Positions 8,914 to 18,696 are shown, counted from the first letter of the stretch. The stretch: DNA of 47,385 nt from Alphaproteobacteria bacterium (GCA_021776235.1 JAJFGG010000099.1:1-47385), one strand, 5' to 3'. Notes: generated by a model from the letters alone, not told the origin. Translations and numbers: made by a program.

Positions 8914-10218
8914 CTAACCCAGAACCGAAAAACTGCTGTCCGGATTGATCTCCCGATTGCGCGAGAAGAAGCCGATGTTGGCGCGCCGTTTGGTATAGAC
9001 ATAGTCAAAGTTGACCGGCTCGGCATCATGATCATGGCCGGCCTGACAACGGCTGACCAGTTCCGCCATCATGGCGCCGGCGACCGGGGCATTCTTGAAC
9101 TGATTGCCGGAGGTTCCGACCGCCATGTAAAAGCCCGGCAAATCCGAACGATCATAAATCGGAATCCAATCATCGGTGACGTCATACAGAGAGACAACGC
9201 CCGTGGCCTGAGATGGGATCCGCAGACTGGGAATGCGCTGTCCCGCCCGCAAGGCCTGGGCCTGCCACTGGGCCGTGAACTCGGTGTTGTAATTGTCGGG
9301 ATCCACCCATTCCCGCTCGTCGCATTCGGGGTCCTCGCTGCCGAACAGTATATGGTTACCCACCTCGGGCCGGCTGTAACAGGAAATATCGCTGTCGGAT
9401 GTCACCGGACCATGGCTGATGTAGTCGAACCCTTCCGGCGACGGCAGGTGCACGACTTCCTGACGCAGCGCGCGGGTCTTGATTTTCATGCTCTGATCCA
9501 CGCCGGCCATCTGGTTGATCTTGGCTGAATGGGGCCCGGCCACGTTGATCACCACCGGCGCATGGATTTCGTCCCCGTTGGCCAGCGTAATGCCGCGAAC
9601 CTTGCCCTCGGCCCGCCGGATCGCGGTCACATCCGCATTGAAACGAAAACGCCCGCCCGCCGCTTCGGCCGCGACCTGGATATTATGGGTGGCCAATTGC
9701 GGGTCGCCGATATAGCCCGCCTGAGGTGTAAAAACAGCACCCGACATGGCCGCTCCCGTGACCTGGCCAAAGTCCGGATCATCCAGCCTTTTGGCGGGCG
9801 CGAAACAGCGCAAATCATAGATCGGCAGGCGTTGGCGCAGGGTTTCGTTGTCCCAATCTTCCCACGCGATCCCCAGGTGGTCGAGGTTGCCGCAGATTGA
9901 CGCCATATAGCCATTGGCGGGGGTTTTCATTACCGCGCAACCGACTTCCTCGAACCCGGCCATGCCCCTGTCGTCCACTACGCCCAGATACTCGGCCCAG
10001 TGGCTCCAGTAATGATAACCCTCGAAGGCCAGAGCGGTCCCGTCCAGAGTGGAATAATGGCTGCGAATAATTGCGCATGAGGCGGAGGTTGAGCCATAGC
10101 CGGCGGCGGGCAGGCGGTCCACATTCAGGGCCCGCCAGCCACGGCGGGCCAGTTCCAGGCCAACGGCGGCGCCGATGATCCCCGCTCCGATGATGACCGC
10201 ATCAAATTGTTCCGCCAT
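8914..10218 (-). CDS. FAD-dependent oxidoreductase, DAO/sarcosine-oxidase type
   Basis: The product (434 residues from the ATG at 10218) begins with a dinucleotide-binding motif, IIGAGIIGAAVGLELARRG (about 9-27), followed by the acidic/Arg end of the second strand. Its overall pattern is that of the D-amino-acid oxidase/glycine oxidase/sarcosine oxidase beta family, including the C-terminal GFYMAVGTSGNQFKNAPVAG, which contacts FAD. The substrate cannot be told from sequence; an amine or amino acid is likely. An earlier ATG at 10245 exists, but a purine-rich GGGGGTCAGG element sits properly before 10218. The gene is adjacent to maiA and diverges from the FkbM-like gene. Family assignment is firm, the specific reaction unknown. 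Confidence 0.88.
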   Translation of the reverse strand: MAEQFDAVIIGAGIIGAAVGLELARRGWRALNVDRLPAAGYGSTSASCAIIRSHYSTLDGTALAFEGYHYWSHWAEYLGVVDDRGMAGFEEVGCAVMKTPANGYMASICGNLDHLGIAWEDWDNETLRQRLPIYDLRCFAPAKRLDDPDFGQVTGAAMSGAVFTPQAGYIGDPQLATHNIQVAAEAAGGRFRFNADVTAIRRAEGKVRGITLANGDEIHAPVVINVAGPHSAKINQMAGVDQSMKIKTRALRQEVVHLPSPEGFDYISHGPVTSDSDISCYSRPEVGNHILFGSEDPECDEREWVDPDNYNTEFTAQWQAQALRAGQRIPSLRIPSQATGVVSLYDVTDDWIPIYDRSDLPGFYMAVGTSGNQFKNAPVAGAMMAELVSRCQAGHDHDAEPVNFDYVYTKRRANIGFFSRNREINPDSSFSVLG

Positions 10219-10323
10219 GGCACCTGACCCCCGCATTAAATTCAAGCCGCTACGCCATCCTTAACGCGACCTTAATCAAAATCAAATACCAAGACGATAC
10301 AGGCCGCTCGACGAGGAAGAAGT

Positions 10324-11307
10324 ATGGACCAGCTTGAAGCTGCGGTGCGCACATTCGCCGACACCAAACCATGGCAGGGCGAAGTGCCCCAGGGCTATTT
10401 TCCCAACTACCTTGGTGTCATGACGGAATTGGCTTTCGTCGCCGACTACCCGCCGTCCAATCATCTCTTGCCGGTGAATGGCTTCGCCAACAGCACACCG
10501 GCGCCGGCCTTCGATAACGGCGAAATATTTTTCGAGCAAGCGGCCATCCATAGGGCGGTCATGGCAGCCCAAGAGCAGTTTACCATGGTCGAATTGGGCG
10601 GCGGCTTCGCGGCCCGAACCGTGGATGCGCACGCCGCGCTACAACGTTATAATCCCCTGCCCTGCCGTTTCGTGGTGGTCGAGGCCGAGCCAACCCACTT
10701 CGCATGGGCGCAAAGACACATGCGCACGAACGGCATCGACCCGGAGGCCCATTGGCTGATCAACGCCTTGGTCGGTACCGACAATCTGCCGAAACTGTTC
10801 ATGCTGGGCGAAGGCTATTATGGCAACGCCGTGGTATCAGAGGGCGATATTTCCCAACTGATGAAGAATTTGCGGAGCGGCAATTCCACCGATCAGGCGC
10901 TGCAGGGGCTGTTACTCAATGGGCGCTGCGGCGTACAGCAACCCTATAGTGTTGCCGATGGCACCCGGCATTTTGATTTTGGCTTCGTCTCCAGCATGCC
11001 CCTGAAGGATATCCTGCAGCCCCTTGATCATGTCGATCTGATGGATATCGATATTCAGGGGGGAGAGAGCGAAGTTCTGCCCGCGGCCATGGACGTGCTC
11101 AACAAAAAGGTCAAACGCATTCACCTCGCCACCCATGGCGCCCAACGGCATCAAGAGATGTGGGACCTGTTCTTCGAACATGAATGGCTGTGCGAAGCGG
11201 ATTACGCCCCGAATTCTGAACACCGGTCGGAATGGGGCCATTTCAAAAACAGTGACGGCATCCTGGATCTGGTCAATTTGCAGTTAGAGCACCACCCGGC
11301 CCGATAG
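10324..11307 (+). CDS. FkbM-like SAM-dependent methyltransferase
   Basis: The 327-residue product carries a Rossmann-type methyltransferase core: VELGGGFAARTVDAHAAL (glycine-rich SAM loop, about 90-107), FVVVEAEPTHFAWAQRHM (acidic end of strand 2, about 119-136), and DLMDIDIQGGESEVL (about 238-252), which is the signature of FkbM-type O-methyltransferases. These often modify sugars or polyketide-like molecules. The N-terminal 85 residues are an extension I do not recognise. It has a GAGGAAG ribosome site before the ATG and is followed 63 bp later by hppD on the same strand. No glycan biosynthesis gene is nearby, so the substrate is unknown. Confidence 0.75.
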   Translation: MDQLEAAVRTFADTKPWQGEVPQGYFPNYLGVMTELAFVADYPPSNHLLPVNGFANSTPAPAFDNGEIFFEQAAIHRAVMAAQEQFTMVELGGGFAARTVDAHAALQRYNPLPCRFVVVEAEPTHFAWAQRHMRTNGIDPEAHWLINALVGTDNLPKLFMLGEGYYGNAVVSEGDISQLMKNLRSGNSTDQALQGLLLNGRCGVQQPYSVADGTRHFDFGFVSSMPLKDILQPLDHVDLMDIDIQGGESEVLPAAMDVLNKKVKRIHLATHGAQRHQEMWDLFFEHEWLCEADYAPNSEHRSEWGHFKNSDGILDLVNLQLEHHPAR

Positions 11308-11370
11308 GGGCCGCAATGGCTTCCTATCCGCGCGGCCTGGCATTAGTCTTGGCCTGGAAGGGACCTTGCC

Positions 11371-12450
11371 ATGGCCGATCTGTTCGAAAACCCGTTGGCT
11401 CTGGACGGCTTCGAGTTCGTCGAGTTCGCCGGCCCCGAGACCGGCATCCTCGAGGGCGTGTTCGCCAACCTGGGCTTTCAGGCCGTTGCCCAACACCGCT
11501 CCAAGGATGTCACCTTGTACCGACAGGGCGGCATCAATTTCATCATCAACCGCGAACCGAAAAGCCCGGCCGCATTTTTTGCCGAAGAACACGGCCCATC
11601 CGCCTGCGGCATGGCCTTCCGGGTCCGGGATTCCCACCTGGCTTACGACCTGCTGTTGAAGCGTGGAGCCCAGCCCATCGATATTCCGACCGGCCCTATG
11701 GAATTGAAGCTGCCCGCCATCAAGGGGATCGGCGGCGCCCCGATCTATCTGATCGACCGCTATGAAGATGGCTCCAGCCTTTATGACATCGATTTCAAGT
11801 TTCTGCCGGGCGTGGAACACCGCCCGCCCGGCTGCGGGCTGCTGCAGATTGATCATCTGACCCATAATGTCTATCGCGGGCGCATGAGCCATTGGGCCGC
11901 GTTTTACGAGCGCTTGTTCAATTTTCGGGAATTCCGCTATTTCGACATCAAGGGCGAATACACCGGCCTGCATTCACGCGCCATGGCCGCGCCCGACGGC
12001 CGTATTCGCATTCCGCTGAATGAAGAAGCCTCCAAAGGCGCCGGCCAGATTGAGGAATTCCTGATGCAGTTCAATGGCGAGGGTATCCAGCATATCGCCC
12101 TCTCGACGGCGGACATCTACGCCAGCATCGATCAGTTGCGGGCCAATGGCGTGCCTTTCATGGAAGCGCCACCCCAGACCTACTACGAACTACTGTCGAG
12201 CCGCCTGCCCGATCATGGAGAACCCGTCGGAGCCCTGCAACAGCGGGGCATTTTGCTGGACGGCAGCACCCGCGATGGCGACCCGCGCATCCTGCTGCAA
12301 ATATTCACTCAGACCCAATTGGGCCCGGTGTTTTTCGAGATCATCCAGCGCAAGGGCGATGAAGGTTTCGGCGAGGGAAATTTCCAGGCCCTGTTCGAAT
12401 CCATCGAGCGGGATCAACTGCAACGCGGTGTGCTGCAGACCGATCCGTAG
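11371..12450 (+). CDS. hppD: 4-hydroxyphenylpyruvate dioxygenase
   Basis: This Fe(II) enzyme converts 4-hydroxyphenylpyruvate to homogentisate in tyrosine degradation. The 359-residue product has two vicinal-oxygen-chelate domains. The three expected iron ligands are visible: His162 in DHLTHNV, His241 in GIQHIAL and Glu323 in [10 protein letters not shown], followed by the C-terminal helix with [18 protein letters not shown]. Spacing matches the well-studied Pseudomonas enzyme nearly residue for residue. A GGAAGGG element 9 nt before the ATG supports the start. It is close to maiA, but homogentisate dioxygenase and fumarylacetoacetase are not in the window, so the pathway is only partly represented here. 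Confidence 0.96.
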   Translation: MADLFENPLALDGFEFVEFAGPETGILEGVFANLGFQAVAQHRSKDVTLYRQGGINFIINREPKSPAAFFAEEHGPSACGMAFRVRDSHLAYDLLLKRGAQPIDIPTGPMELKLPAIKGIGGAPIYLIDRYEDGSSLYDIDFKFLPGVEHRPPGCGLLQIDHLTHNVYRGRMSHWAAFYERLFNFREFRYFDIKGEYTGLHSRAMAAPDGRIRIPLNEEASKGAGQIEEFLMQFNGEGIQHIALSTADIYASIDQLRANGVPFMEAPPQTYYELLSSRLPDHGEPVGALQQRGILLDGSTRDGDPRILLQIFTQTQLGPVFFEIIQRKGDEGFGEGNFQALFESIERDQLQRGVLQTDP

Positions 12451-12482
12451 TACCGCCATGTGAACACGGCCAAATTAGGTGC

Positions 12483-14072
12483 CTATTTACTCTCCTCCAC
12501 CTCGAGGGTAGAGGTGCGGTAGAGCTGTTTGCCGGTTTGGTGATCCATGCCCGACAGGGTCACGTCATAGCCCCACAATTGGCGGATATACTTCAAGACC
12601 TTGCCGCGGCTGTCTTCCGCCAGGCCGACGCCTTGTCGCACGCTATGTTCCAGAAACAGTTGCCGATCGCCGCGCAGATCCGCGTCGACGACCTGAATAT
12701 CGGCGTCAATGTGGGCCGGATCATAGTTGTTGGCCAGGGCGTCGCGAACCTTGCGATAGCCCTGTTCGTCGTGAATGGCGCCAACCGTGTAGTGGGGATC
12801 ATCGGCATTGTCGGTCAGATCGAACAGTTTCAACTTCCGGATCAGATGCGGGCTGAGGTACTGGCGGATGAAGCTTTCATCCCGATAGTTAGCCCAGGCG
12901 TGCCGCAGGGCCTCGCGCCAATCTTCGGATCCGGCCAGATCCGGGAACCATTCCCTGTCCTCGTCCGTGGGCTCGGTGCAGATACGGCGGATATCGCCCA
13001 TCATGGCGAAACCCAGCGCGTAGGGGTTGATACCGTTGAAACGCGGGTCATCGAAATCGGGCTGGGTCAGGACGTTGGAATGGGAATGCAGAACCTCCAA
13101 CATTGCCCCTTCGCTGATCTGTCCGCGGTCATACAGGGCATTCATGATGTAGTGGTGGGTGAAGGTGGCACAGCCTTCGTTCATCACCTTGGTCTGGCGT
13201 TGCGGATAAAAATACTGGGCCACGTTGCGCACGATGGACAGGATTTCGCGCTGCCAGCCTTCCAGAATGGGGCTGTTGTTCTCCAGGAAGAACAGCAAAT
13301 TCTCTTCCGGCAGCTTCAACTGATGCCGCCGTTCAATCTTCATCTTCTCGGCTTCCGAGATGTCTTCCGCACGCGCCGAGTCCGGCACTGTGCGCCACAG
13401 ATCGTTGAAGGTGCGCTCGCGGTATGCCTCGATCTCGCGCTTGCGGGTCTGGCGCTGCTCGGTGGTCAGCTCCGGTGCCCGGCGATAGCGGAACACGCCC
13501 TGGTCCATAATGGCATGGGCCGCATCCAGCACCTCTTCCACCGCGGTCAGGCCGTGGCGTTCCTCGGCCCCGGCAATGAAGGCCTTGGCATACTGAAAAT
13601 AGTCCAGCACCCCATCCGCATCGGTCCACTGCCGGAACAGGTAATTGTTCTTGAAGAAATGGTTATGGCCAAAGGCCGCATGCGCCATGACCAGCGTCTG
13701 CAAGGCCATGGTGTTGTCTTCAAGATTATAGCTGATGCAGGGATTGGCATTGATGACGATTTCGTAGGCCAGGCCGCTATGGCCCTGGCGGTAGGATTTT
13801 TCCTCCCGGGCGAAGTGTTTGCCGAAGGACCAATGGCGGTACATCAAGGGCATGCCGAACGAGGAATAGGCGTCCAGCATCTGTTCGGTGGAAATGATCT
13901 CCACCTGGTTGGGATAAACATTCAGGCCAAGATCGTCCAACGCCACCCGTTCGATGGCGTTGTAGGTCCGCGACAGGGTTTTGAAGCTCCAATCGGCGCC
14001 ATCAAACAACAACGGCCCTGGGTCTGTCTCGGGAGAGGTCTCGTCGAGATGTTTTTCGGTTGCGGTGTCCAT
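12483..14072 (-). CDS. spoVR: SpoVR family protein
   Basis: This is a 529-residue member of the SpoVR/YcgB family, named for a Bacillus spore-cortex mutant but widespread in non-sporulating bacteria; the biochemical activity is not known to me. Family-typical stretches include PNQVEIISTEQMLDAYS, a segment with HWSFGKHF, NPCISYNLEDNTM and MNEGCATFTHHYIMN, the last with a His/Glu-rich pattern suggestive of metal binding (inference). It starts 1 bp after the yeaH stop, so translation is probably coupled. It is the last gene of prkA-yeaH-spoVR, an association known from many proteobacteria. It ends 32 bp from the convergent hppD; I see no strong terminator between them. Confidence 0.93.
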   Translation of the reverse strand: MDTATEKHLDETSPETDPGPLLFDGADWSFKTLSRTYNAIERVALDDLGLNVYPNQVEIISTEQMLDAYSSFGMPLMYRHWSFGKHFAREEKSYRQGHSGLAYEIVINANPCISYNLEDNTMALQTLVMAHAAFGHNHFFKNNYLFRQWTDADGVLDYFQYAKAFIAGAEERHGLTAVEEVLDAAHAIMDQGVFRYRRAPELTTEQRQTRKREIEAYRERTFNDLWRTVPDSARAEDISEAEKMKIERRHQLKLPEENLLFFLENNSPILEGWQREILSIVRNVAQYFYPQRQTKVMNEGCATFTHHYIMNALYDRGQISEGAMLEVLHSHSNVLTQPDFDDPRFNGINPYALGFAMMGDIRRICTEPTDEDREWFPDLAGSEDWREALRHAWANYRDESFIRQYLSPHLIRKLKLFDLTDNADDPHYTVGAIHDEQGYRKVRDALANNYDPAHIDADIQVVDADLRGDRQLFLEHSVRQGVGLAEDSRGKVLKYIRQLWGYDVTLSGMDHQTGKQLYRTSTLEVEESK

Positions 14073-14073
14073 G

Positions 14074-15390
14074 TCAATTCCTCTCGCCCTGGCGCAGGAA
14101 CAACTCCCGAAAAACCGGATAAATATCGGCCGGCCTGGTTACCCGTTTCATGGCGAAGTTCTCGCGTTCCGCCGCCACGTCGCGGTAGGAACGCCAGAGC
14201 GCGGCCCCGGCGTCGGGATTGCCAAACAACTCGAACTCCCGCTCGTCCAGGATCTCCACATAGGCATAATATTGGCAGACGGGGATCACCTCCTCCATCA
14301 GCAATCTGGAGCAGGTCTCGCTGTCACCGGAAAAATTCTCGCCGTCCGAAGCCTGGGCGGCATAGATGTTCCAGGCATCGGTCGGATAGCGCTCGCGCAC
14401 CACTTTCATCATCTCGGTCAGCGCGGTGGAGACCACGGTGCCGCCACTTTGCCGGCTGTAGAAGAAAGTCTCTTCATCCACCTCCTGCGCCTCGTGGGTA
14501 TGGCGGATGAAAACAACTTCGATGCGCTCATAGCGGCGCTTCAGGAACAGATGCAGCAAGATGAAGAAACGCTTGGCCAGATCCTTTTCCCGCTCGCCCA
14601 TGGAACCGGAGACGTCCATCAGGCAGAACATCACCGCCTGTGTATTGGGCAGAGGCACCGGTTCGCGCTGGCGGAAGCGCACATCGACCGGGTCAATGTA
14701 GGCAACGATCTTTTGCCGCCGCTGCAATTCTTCCAATTCCTCGTACAGCGCTTCCAGCCGCCCGCGGTCTTCGGCCACGGGCTCTGTTTTCGCCTCCAAC
14801 GCCGTGATCTCATCTTCCAGGGCCGCCACCAGCTTTTTGTCAGGCCGGTCCAGGGCAATGCGCCGGCCCAGGCTGTTGCGCATGGTCCGCATGACATCCA
14901 TGTTTGAGGGTGAGCCATCGCGGGCGAAACCGGCCCGCCGATAGGCGATGGAAGTGGTTTCGCGCAGGTCGGTCTTGACCAGATCAGGCAGTTCAAGGTC
15001 CTCGAAAAACAAATCCAGAAACTCGTCCCGGCTCAGGGTAAAGCGAAACTCATCCTCACCCTCGCCTTCCTCGGCACCTTCCTTGCCGGCACCGCCGCCG
15101 CCCTTGGGCGGTTTCTTGACATGATCGCCGGTCACGAATTCCTTGTTGCCCGGCAGCACCCGGGCCCGGCGCCCTTCGTTGCTGCTGCTGCGCAGGCGCG
15201 GCTCGGTGATGCCTTTGGTCGGTATGGACAAATCCTCGCCGTTGGCGACATCGCCGAGTTTACGGTTCCGGATGGATTTATCCAGAGCTTCCTTGATCTG
15301 GGAGCGGGCCCGGCGAATGAACCGTTGGCGATTTCCCAGACTGCGGTCACTTGGATTTTGCCGCCGGTCGATGAAATGGTGCATAGCCAT
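14074..15390 (-). CDS. yeaH: YeaH/YhbH family protein (DUF444, VWA-like)
   Basis: The 438-residue product matches the DUF444 family (E. coli YeaH, Bacillus YhbH). A metal-ion-dependent adhesion-like site, MDVSGSMGEREKDLAKRFF (DxSGS at 259-263), marks a von Willebrand A-like fold. The N-terminal region is basic and followed by a Gly/Lys/Glu-rich low-complexity stretch at about 92-114, probably flexible. A helical, likely coiled-coil segment covers about 185-228. It starts 10 bp after the prkA stop and abuts spoVR. In enterobacteria yeaG (prkA) and yeaH are cotranscribed and stress-regulated; the arrangement suggests the same partnership here. Confidence 0.93.
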   Translation of the reverse strand: MAMHHFIDRRQNPSDRSLGNRQRFIRRARSQIKEALDKSIRNRKLGDVANGEDLSIPTKGITEPRLRSSSNEGRRARVLPGNKEFVTGDHVKKPPKGGGGAGKEGAEEGEGEDEFRFTLSRDEFLDLFFEDLELPDLVKTDLRETTSIAYRRAGFARDGSPSNMDVMRTMRNSLGRRIALDRPDKKLVAALEDEITALEAKTEPVAEDRGRLEALYEELEELQRRQKIVAYIDPVDVRFRQREPVPLPNTQAVMFCLMDVSGSMGEREKDLAKRFFILLHLFLKRRYERIEVVFIRHTHEAQEVDEETFFYSRQSGGTVVSTALTEMMKVVRERYPTDAWNIYAAQASDGENFSGDSETCSRLLMEEVIPVCQYYAYVEILDEREFELFGNPDAGAALWRSYRDVAAERENFAMKRVTRPADIYPVFRELFLRQGERN

Positions 15391-15400
15391 TATCGAACTC

Positions 15401-17335
15401 CTACCCGGCCTTATTCACCCGCATGTACCATTCGACCAAACGCCGGACCTGACGCTGGGTGTAGCCACGCTCCACCAGACGATCGACAAATTCGGCATGC
15501 TTGCGGTCGCTGTCACTGTCCTTTTTCGAACCGAAACTGATCACCGGCAGTAGATCCTCAACCTGGCCGAACATCCGCTTTTCAATCACTTCGCGCAGCT
15601 TTTCATAGCTGGTCCAGGATGGATTGAGGCCGTCGTTATTGGCCCGGTGGCGCAACGCGAATTTCACCACTTCGTTACGGAAGTCCTTAGAATTGGCTAC
15701 GCCGGCCGGTTTTTCGATCTTGCTCAGTTCCGTCTCCAGAACCTCGCGGTCGAAAATCTGCCCCGTATCGGGATCCCTGAAATCCTGCTCCTCGATCCAG
15801 GCATCGGCATAGGCAATGTAGCGGTCGAACAGGTTCTGGCCGTACTCGGTATAGGATTCCAAATAGGCTTTCTGGATTTCATTGCCGATAAACTCCGCAT
15901 ACCGCGGCGCCAATTCCGCCTTGATGAACTCCAGATAGTTCTTCTCGGTTCCTTCTGCGTACTGCTCCCGCTTCACGGCCTGTTCCAGCACATACATCAG
16001 ATGCACGGGATCGGCCGCAACCTCTTCGTTATCGTGGTTGAAGGTTTCCGACAGCACCTTGAAGGCAAAGCGCGTGGAGACGCCCGTCATGCCCTCGTCC
16101 ACGCCGGCGGCGTCATGATACTCCTGGGGCGATTTTGCCTTGGGATCGGCTTCCTTGATGTTTTCGCCGTCGTAGACCCGCAATTTGGAATACAGGTTGG
16201 AGTTTTCGTGTTCCCGCAGCCGGGTTAGAACGCAAAACTTGGATAACATATCCAGGGTTTCAGGCGCGCATTTGGCCCCATGCAGTTCGCTGTTTTCCAA
16301 CAGTTTGTGGTATATTTCGGCTTCTTCGGTGACGCGTAGGCAATAAGGCACCTTGACCACGGAAATCCTGTCCAGGAAGGCTTCGTTGTTCTTGTTGTTG
16401 CGAAACTGCTGCCACTCCGCCTCGTTGGAATGGGCCAGAACGATGCCCTGGAAGGGGAAGGCGCCGAAATTCTCGGTGCCCACGTAGTTGCTTTCCTGGG
16501 TCGCGGTCAGCAGGGGATGCAGCACCTTGATCGGCGCCTTGAACATTTCCACGAATTCCAACATGCCCTGGGTGGTGCAGTTCAGGCCGCCGGAATAGGA
16601 ATAGGCATCCGGGTCGGCCTGGCTGAAATGCTCTAGCTGGCGAATGTCCAGCTTGCCCACCAGGGCCGAGATATCCTGGTTGTTTTCGTCGCCCGGCTCG
16701 GTCTTGGCGACGCAGATTTGACGCAGCTTGGAAGGCATCATCTTCAAGACCGTGAAGCGGGACAAATCGCCGTCGAATTCATCCAGCCGCTTCACCGCCC
16801 AGGGCGACATCAGGCCCGTAAGCCGCCGCCGCGCGATGCCGTATTTCTCCTCCAGCAGATCGCCAAAACGCTCCGGATCGAACAGGCCCAAGGGAGATTC
16901 AAAAATCGGGCTGGTCTGATCACCGGCTTTCAGGACATAGACCGGATAGGTCTCCATCAGGCTTTTCAGGCGCTCGGCCAGACTTGACTTGCCGCCACCC
17001 ACCGGGCCCAACAGATAGAGGATCTGCTTGCGCTCCTCCAGGCCCTGGGCGGCATAGCGGAAATAACCGACGATCCGCTCGATCGTCTGTTCCATGCCGT
17101 AAAAGCCTTTGAAGGCGGGATAGCGCTTGATGGTACGGTTCAAAAAGATGCGGCCCAGGCGGGGATCGGTCGAGGTATCGATTACATCTTCCTCGCCGAT
17201 GGCGGCGATCATGCGCTCCGCCGCGCTGGCATACATCATGGGGTCTTCGCGGCAACCCTGCAAATAATCCTGCAAGCTTAATTCTTCCGCCGCTTGACGA
17301 TGATATTCGTCCGTGAAGGCTTGGAATACGTTCAT
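15401..17335 (-). CDS. prkA: PrkA-type serine protein kinase / AAA+ protein
   Basis: PrkA (E. coli YeaG) has an N-terminal AAA+ domain and a C-terminal region described as a serine kinase. The 644-residue product shows Walker A GPVGGGKSS at 110-118, a conserved GLNCTTQGMLEFVEMFKAP segment typical of this family, and a C-terminal domain with the family's usual length. I start it at the ATG at 17335 because GGGAGG lies five bases upstream; a GTG two codons earlier would overlap that ribosome site. It heads the prkA-yeaH-spoVR operon and is preceded by an unusually long AT-rich upstream region. The operon is linked to stress and stationary-phase physiology in other bacteria. Confidence 0.95.
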   Translation of the reverse strand: MNVFQAFTDEYHRQAAEELSLQDYLQGCREDPMMYASAAERMIAAIGEEDVIDTSTDPRLGRIFLNRTIKRYPAFKGFYGMEQTIERIVGYFRYAAQGLEERKQILYLLGPVGGGKSSLAERLKSLMETYPVYVLKAGDQTSPIFESPLGLFDPERFGDLLEEKYGIARRRLTGLMSPWAVKRLDEFDGDLSRFTVLKMMPSKLRQICVAKTEPGDENNQDISALVGKLDIRQLEHFSQADPDAYSYSGGLNCTTQGMLEFVEMFKAPIKVLHPLLTATQESNYVGTENFGAFPFQGIVLAHSNEAEWQQFRNNKNNEAFLDRISVVKVPYCLRVTEEAEIYHKLLENSELHGAKCAPETLDMLSKFCVLTRLREHENSNLYSKLRVYDGENIKEADPKAKSPQEYHDAAGVDEGMTGVSTRFAFKVLSETFNHDNEEVAADPVHLMYVLEQAVKREQYAEGTEKNYLEFIKAELAPRYAEFIGNEIQKAYLESYTEYGQNLFDRYIAYADAWIEEQDFRDPDTGQIFDREVLETELSKIEKPAGVANSKDFRNEVVKFALRHRANNDGLNPSWTSYEKLREVIEKRMFGQVEDLLPVISFGSKKDSDSDRKHAEFVDRLVERGYTQRQVRRLVEWYMRVNKAG

Positions 17336-17841
17336 GACCACCTCCCTGCACAGTCAGCCTGAGTATTGCGTGAGGTAGCTGCGGTCATATACATAAGAAT
17401 CAAATCTCCTCAAAGTTCTGTTAAGGACAGATCATCTCCAAGTCTTCTCGTTGCCGTCTTCCTGTATTTTTTTATTAACACACTGTTAGTTACTGATTCG
17501 TGCTTGTCATAATATATGTATTTAACATAATTAACTTATATTTATTTGGTTAAAACTTCCTTTATTGCCAATGATTTTTGTTCACTTTTTCCTCATCGGG
17601 TTATTTTGGGACCCATTGCGCTCATCGGTGAGGCTGGCAATCCAAACAAACATGGGCTGAAAAGAAGGCAGAATCATGGTGGTTTTCCGGCCTTGCAGCC
17701 AGGCACCGGCGCTTCCAATTCGCGCAGTTGTCACGGGCTGTTTGTTTTGTCAGGCAGGCTTTCGGCCCGTCGGCACAGATGGCACGACTATTCTTATGGG
17801 GATCGCCGGCGGCTATTGGCAAAGGTCATGGGTATCAGGCC
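17336..17841. other. AT-rich intergenic region upstream of prkA
   Basis: These 506 bases contain no gene I can support; short open frames on either strand lack ribosome sites and family-like sequence. The part from about 17380 to 17610 is much richer in A and T than the rest of the window. On the minus strand a possible promoter for prkA is TTGAGG (17410-17415) with ATATGA 17 bases downstream (17387-17392), but the -10 match is weak. A 12-bp direct repeat (17819-17830 and 17846-17857) spans the 3' end of the neighbouring flavin-enzyme gene. Confidence 0.5.
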
Positions 17842-18696
17842 TCAAGCAAAGGTCATGCGGGCGAATTCATCCAGGGCTGCCTTGGTTTCGCCAATCTCGC
17901 GCATGGGCACCATGTGCAATACCTGTTCCACGCCGGCGTCTTCTAGGCGCCGGCAACGGTCCGCGTTGGGCCGGCGGTTGGGCAGAGTATAGATCTTCAC
18001 CTCGTCCGGGGCGCGGCCCCGCGCCGCCAGAAAACGGTGCAGGGTGGCGATCCGCTCCGGAATATCCTCGGCCTCTATATTGGCGCCCATCCAGCCCTGG
18101 GCCAAATTTGCCACCCGGCGCAGGGCGGCATCGCCCTCGCCGCCGACAAAGATTGGTGGATGCGGGGTCTGTACCGGTTTTGGATACATTATGCTTGGCG
18201 GCAATTTGTAAAGTTCGCCGTCATAGCTGGAGGTCTCGTCACACCACAACGATTTCATCACCGCGATATGGTCGTCGGCGCGCTGACCGCGCCGCGCCCA
18301 CGGCACCTGCAGGGCGGCGAACTCCTCCTTCAGCCAACCCAGACCGATGCCAAAGTTGACCCGGCCATTCGACAGAAAATCCAGGTCCGCGACCTGCTTG
18401 GCGGTATAGACCGGGTTGCGTTGCCCGACCAAGCAGATGGCTGTGCCCAGACGCACCCGGGTGGTATGGGCGGCCAGGAAGGTCAGGGCCGCGAAAGGCT
18501 CCATCATGCCCTTGCCGAAACCGCCGATGCGGCCGTCCCGGGAATAGGGATAATTGGGTTCGTAATCCTCGAACAGGACCACGTGCTCCGGCACCCAGAT
18601 GGCATGAAAGCCCCGTTCCTCAATGGCGCCGGCCGCTTCGGCGATAAAGGCCGGCGGGGTGGTATCGTTCAGACCCAAGAAGACTCCGGCTTCCAT
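17842..18696 (-). CDS. LLM-class flavin/F420-dependent oxidoreductase
   Basis: The 284-residue product is a luciferase-like monooxygenase fold protein, in the group usually annotated as F420-dependent LLM-class oxidoreductases. Recognisable parts are GFHAIWVPEHV near the N-terminus, the segment VRLGTAICLVGQRNPVYTAKQ, RVNFGIGLGWLKEEFAAL (family-typical GIGxGW), and PPIFVGGEGDAALRRVA later on. Whether it uses F420 or FMN cannot be told here. GGGAG precedes the ATG at 18696. It lies 29 bp after the crotonase gene on the same strand, so the two probably form an operon. Its last codons are duplicated just downstream. Confidence 0.85.
   Translation of the reverse strand: MEAGVFLGLNDTTPPAFIAEAAGAIEERGFHAIWVPEHVVLFEDYEPNYPYSRDGRIGGFGKGMMEPFAALTFLAAHTTRVRLGTAICLVGQRNPVYTAKQVADLDFLSNGRVNFGIGLGWLKEEFAALQVPWARRGQRADDHIAVMKSLWCDETSSYDGELYKLPPSIMYPKPVQTPHPPIFVGGEGDAALRRVANLAQGWMGANIEAEDIPERIATLHRFLAARGRAPDEVKIYTLPNRRPNADRCRRLEDAGVEQVLHMVPMREIGETKAALDEFARMTFA

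Noticed and set aside
12537-14510. Long plus-strand open frame (657 codons) opposite spoVR and yeaH
   Set aside because: It mirrors well-supported genes, has no family-like motifs, crosses the spoVR/yeaH junction and lacks a ribosome site; GC-rich codon bias creates such antisense frames.
17546-17992. Possible 148-residue gene in the prkA upstream region
   Set aside because: It runs into the antisense of the LLM gene, has no ribosome site, and the sequence resembles nothing known.
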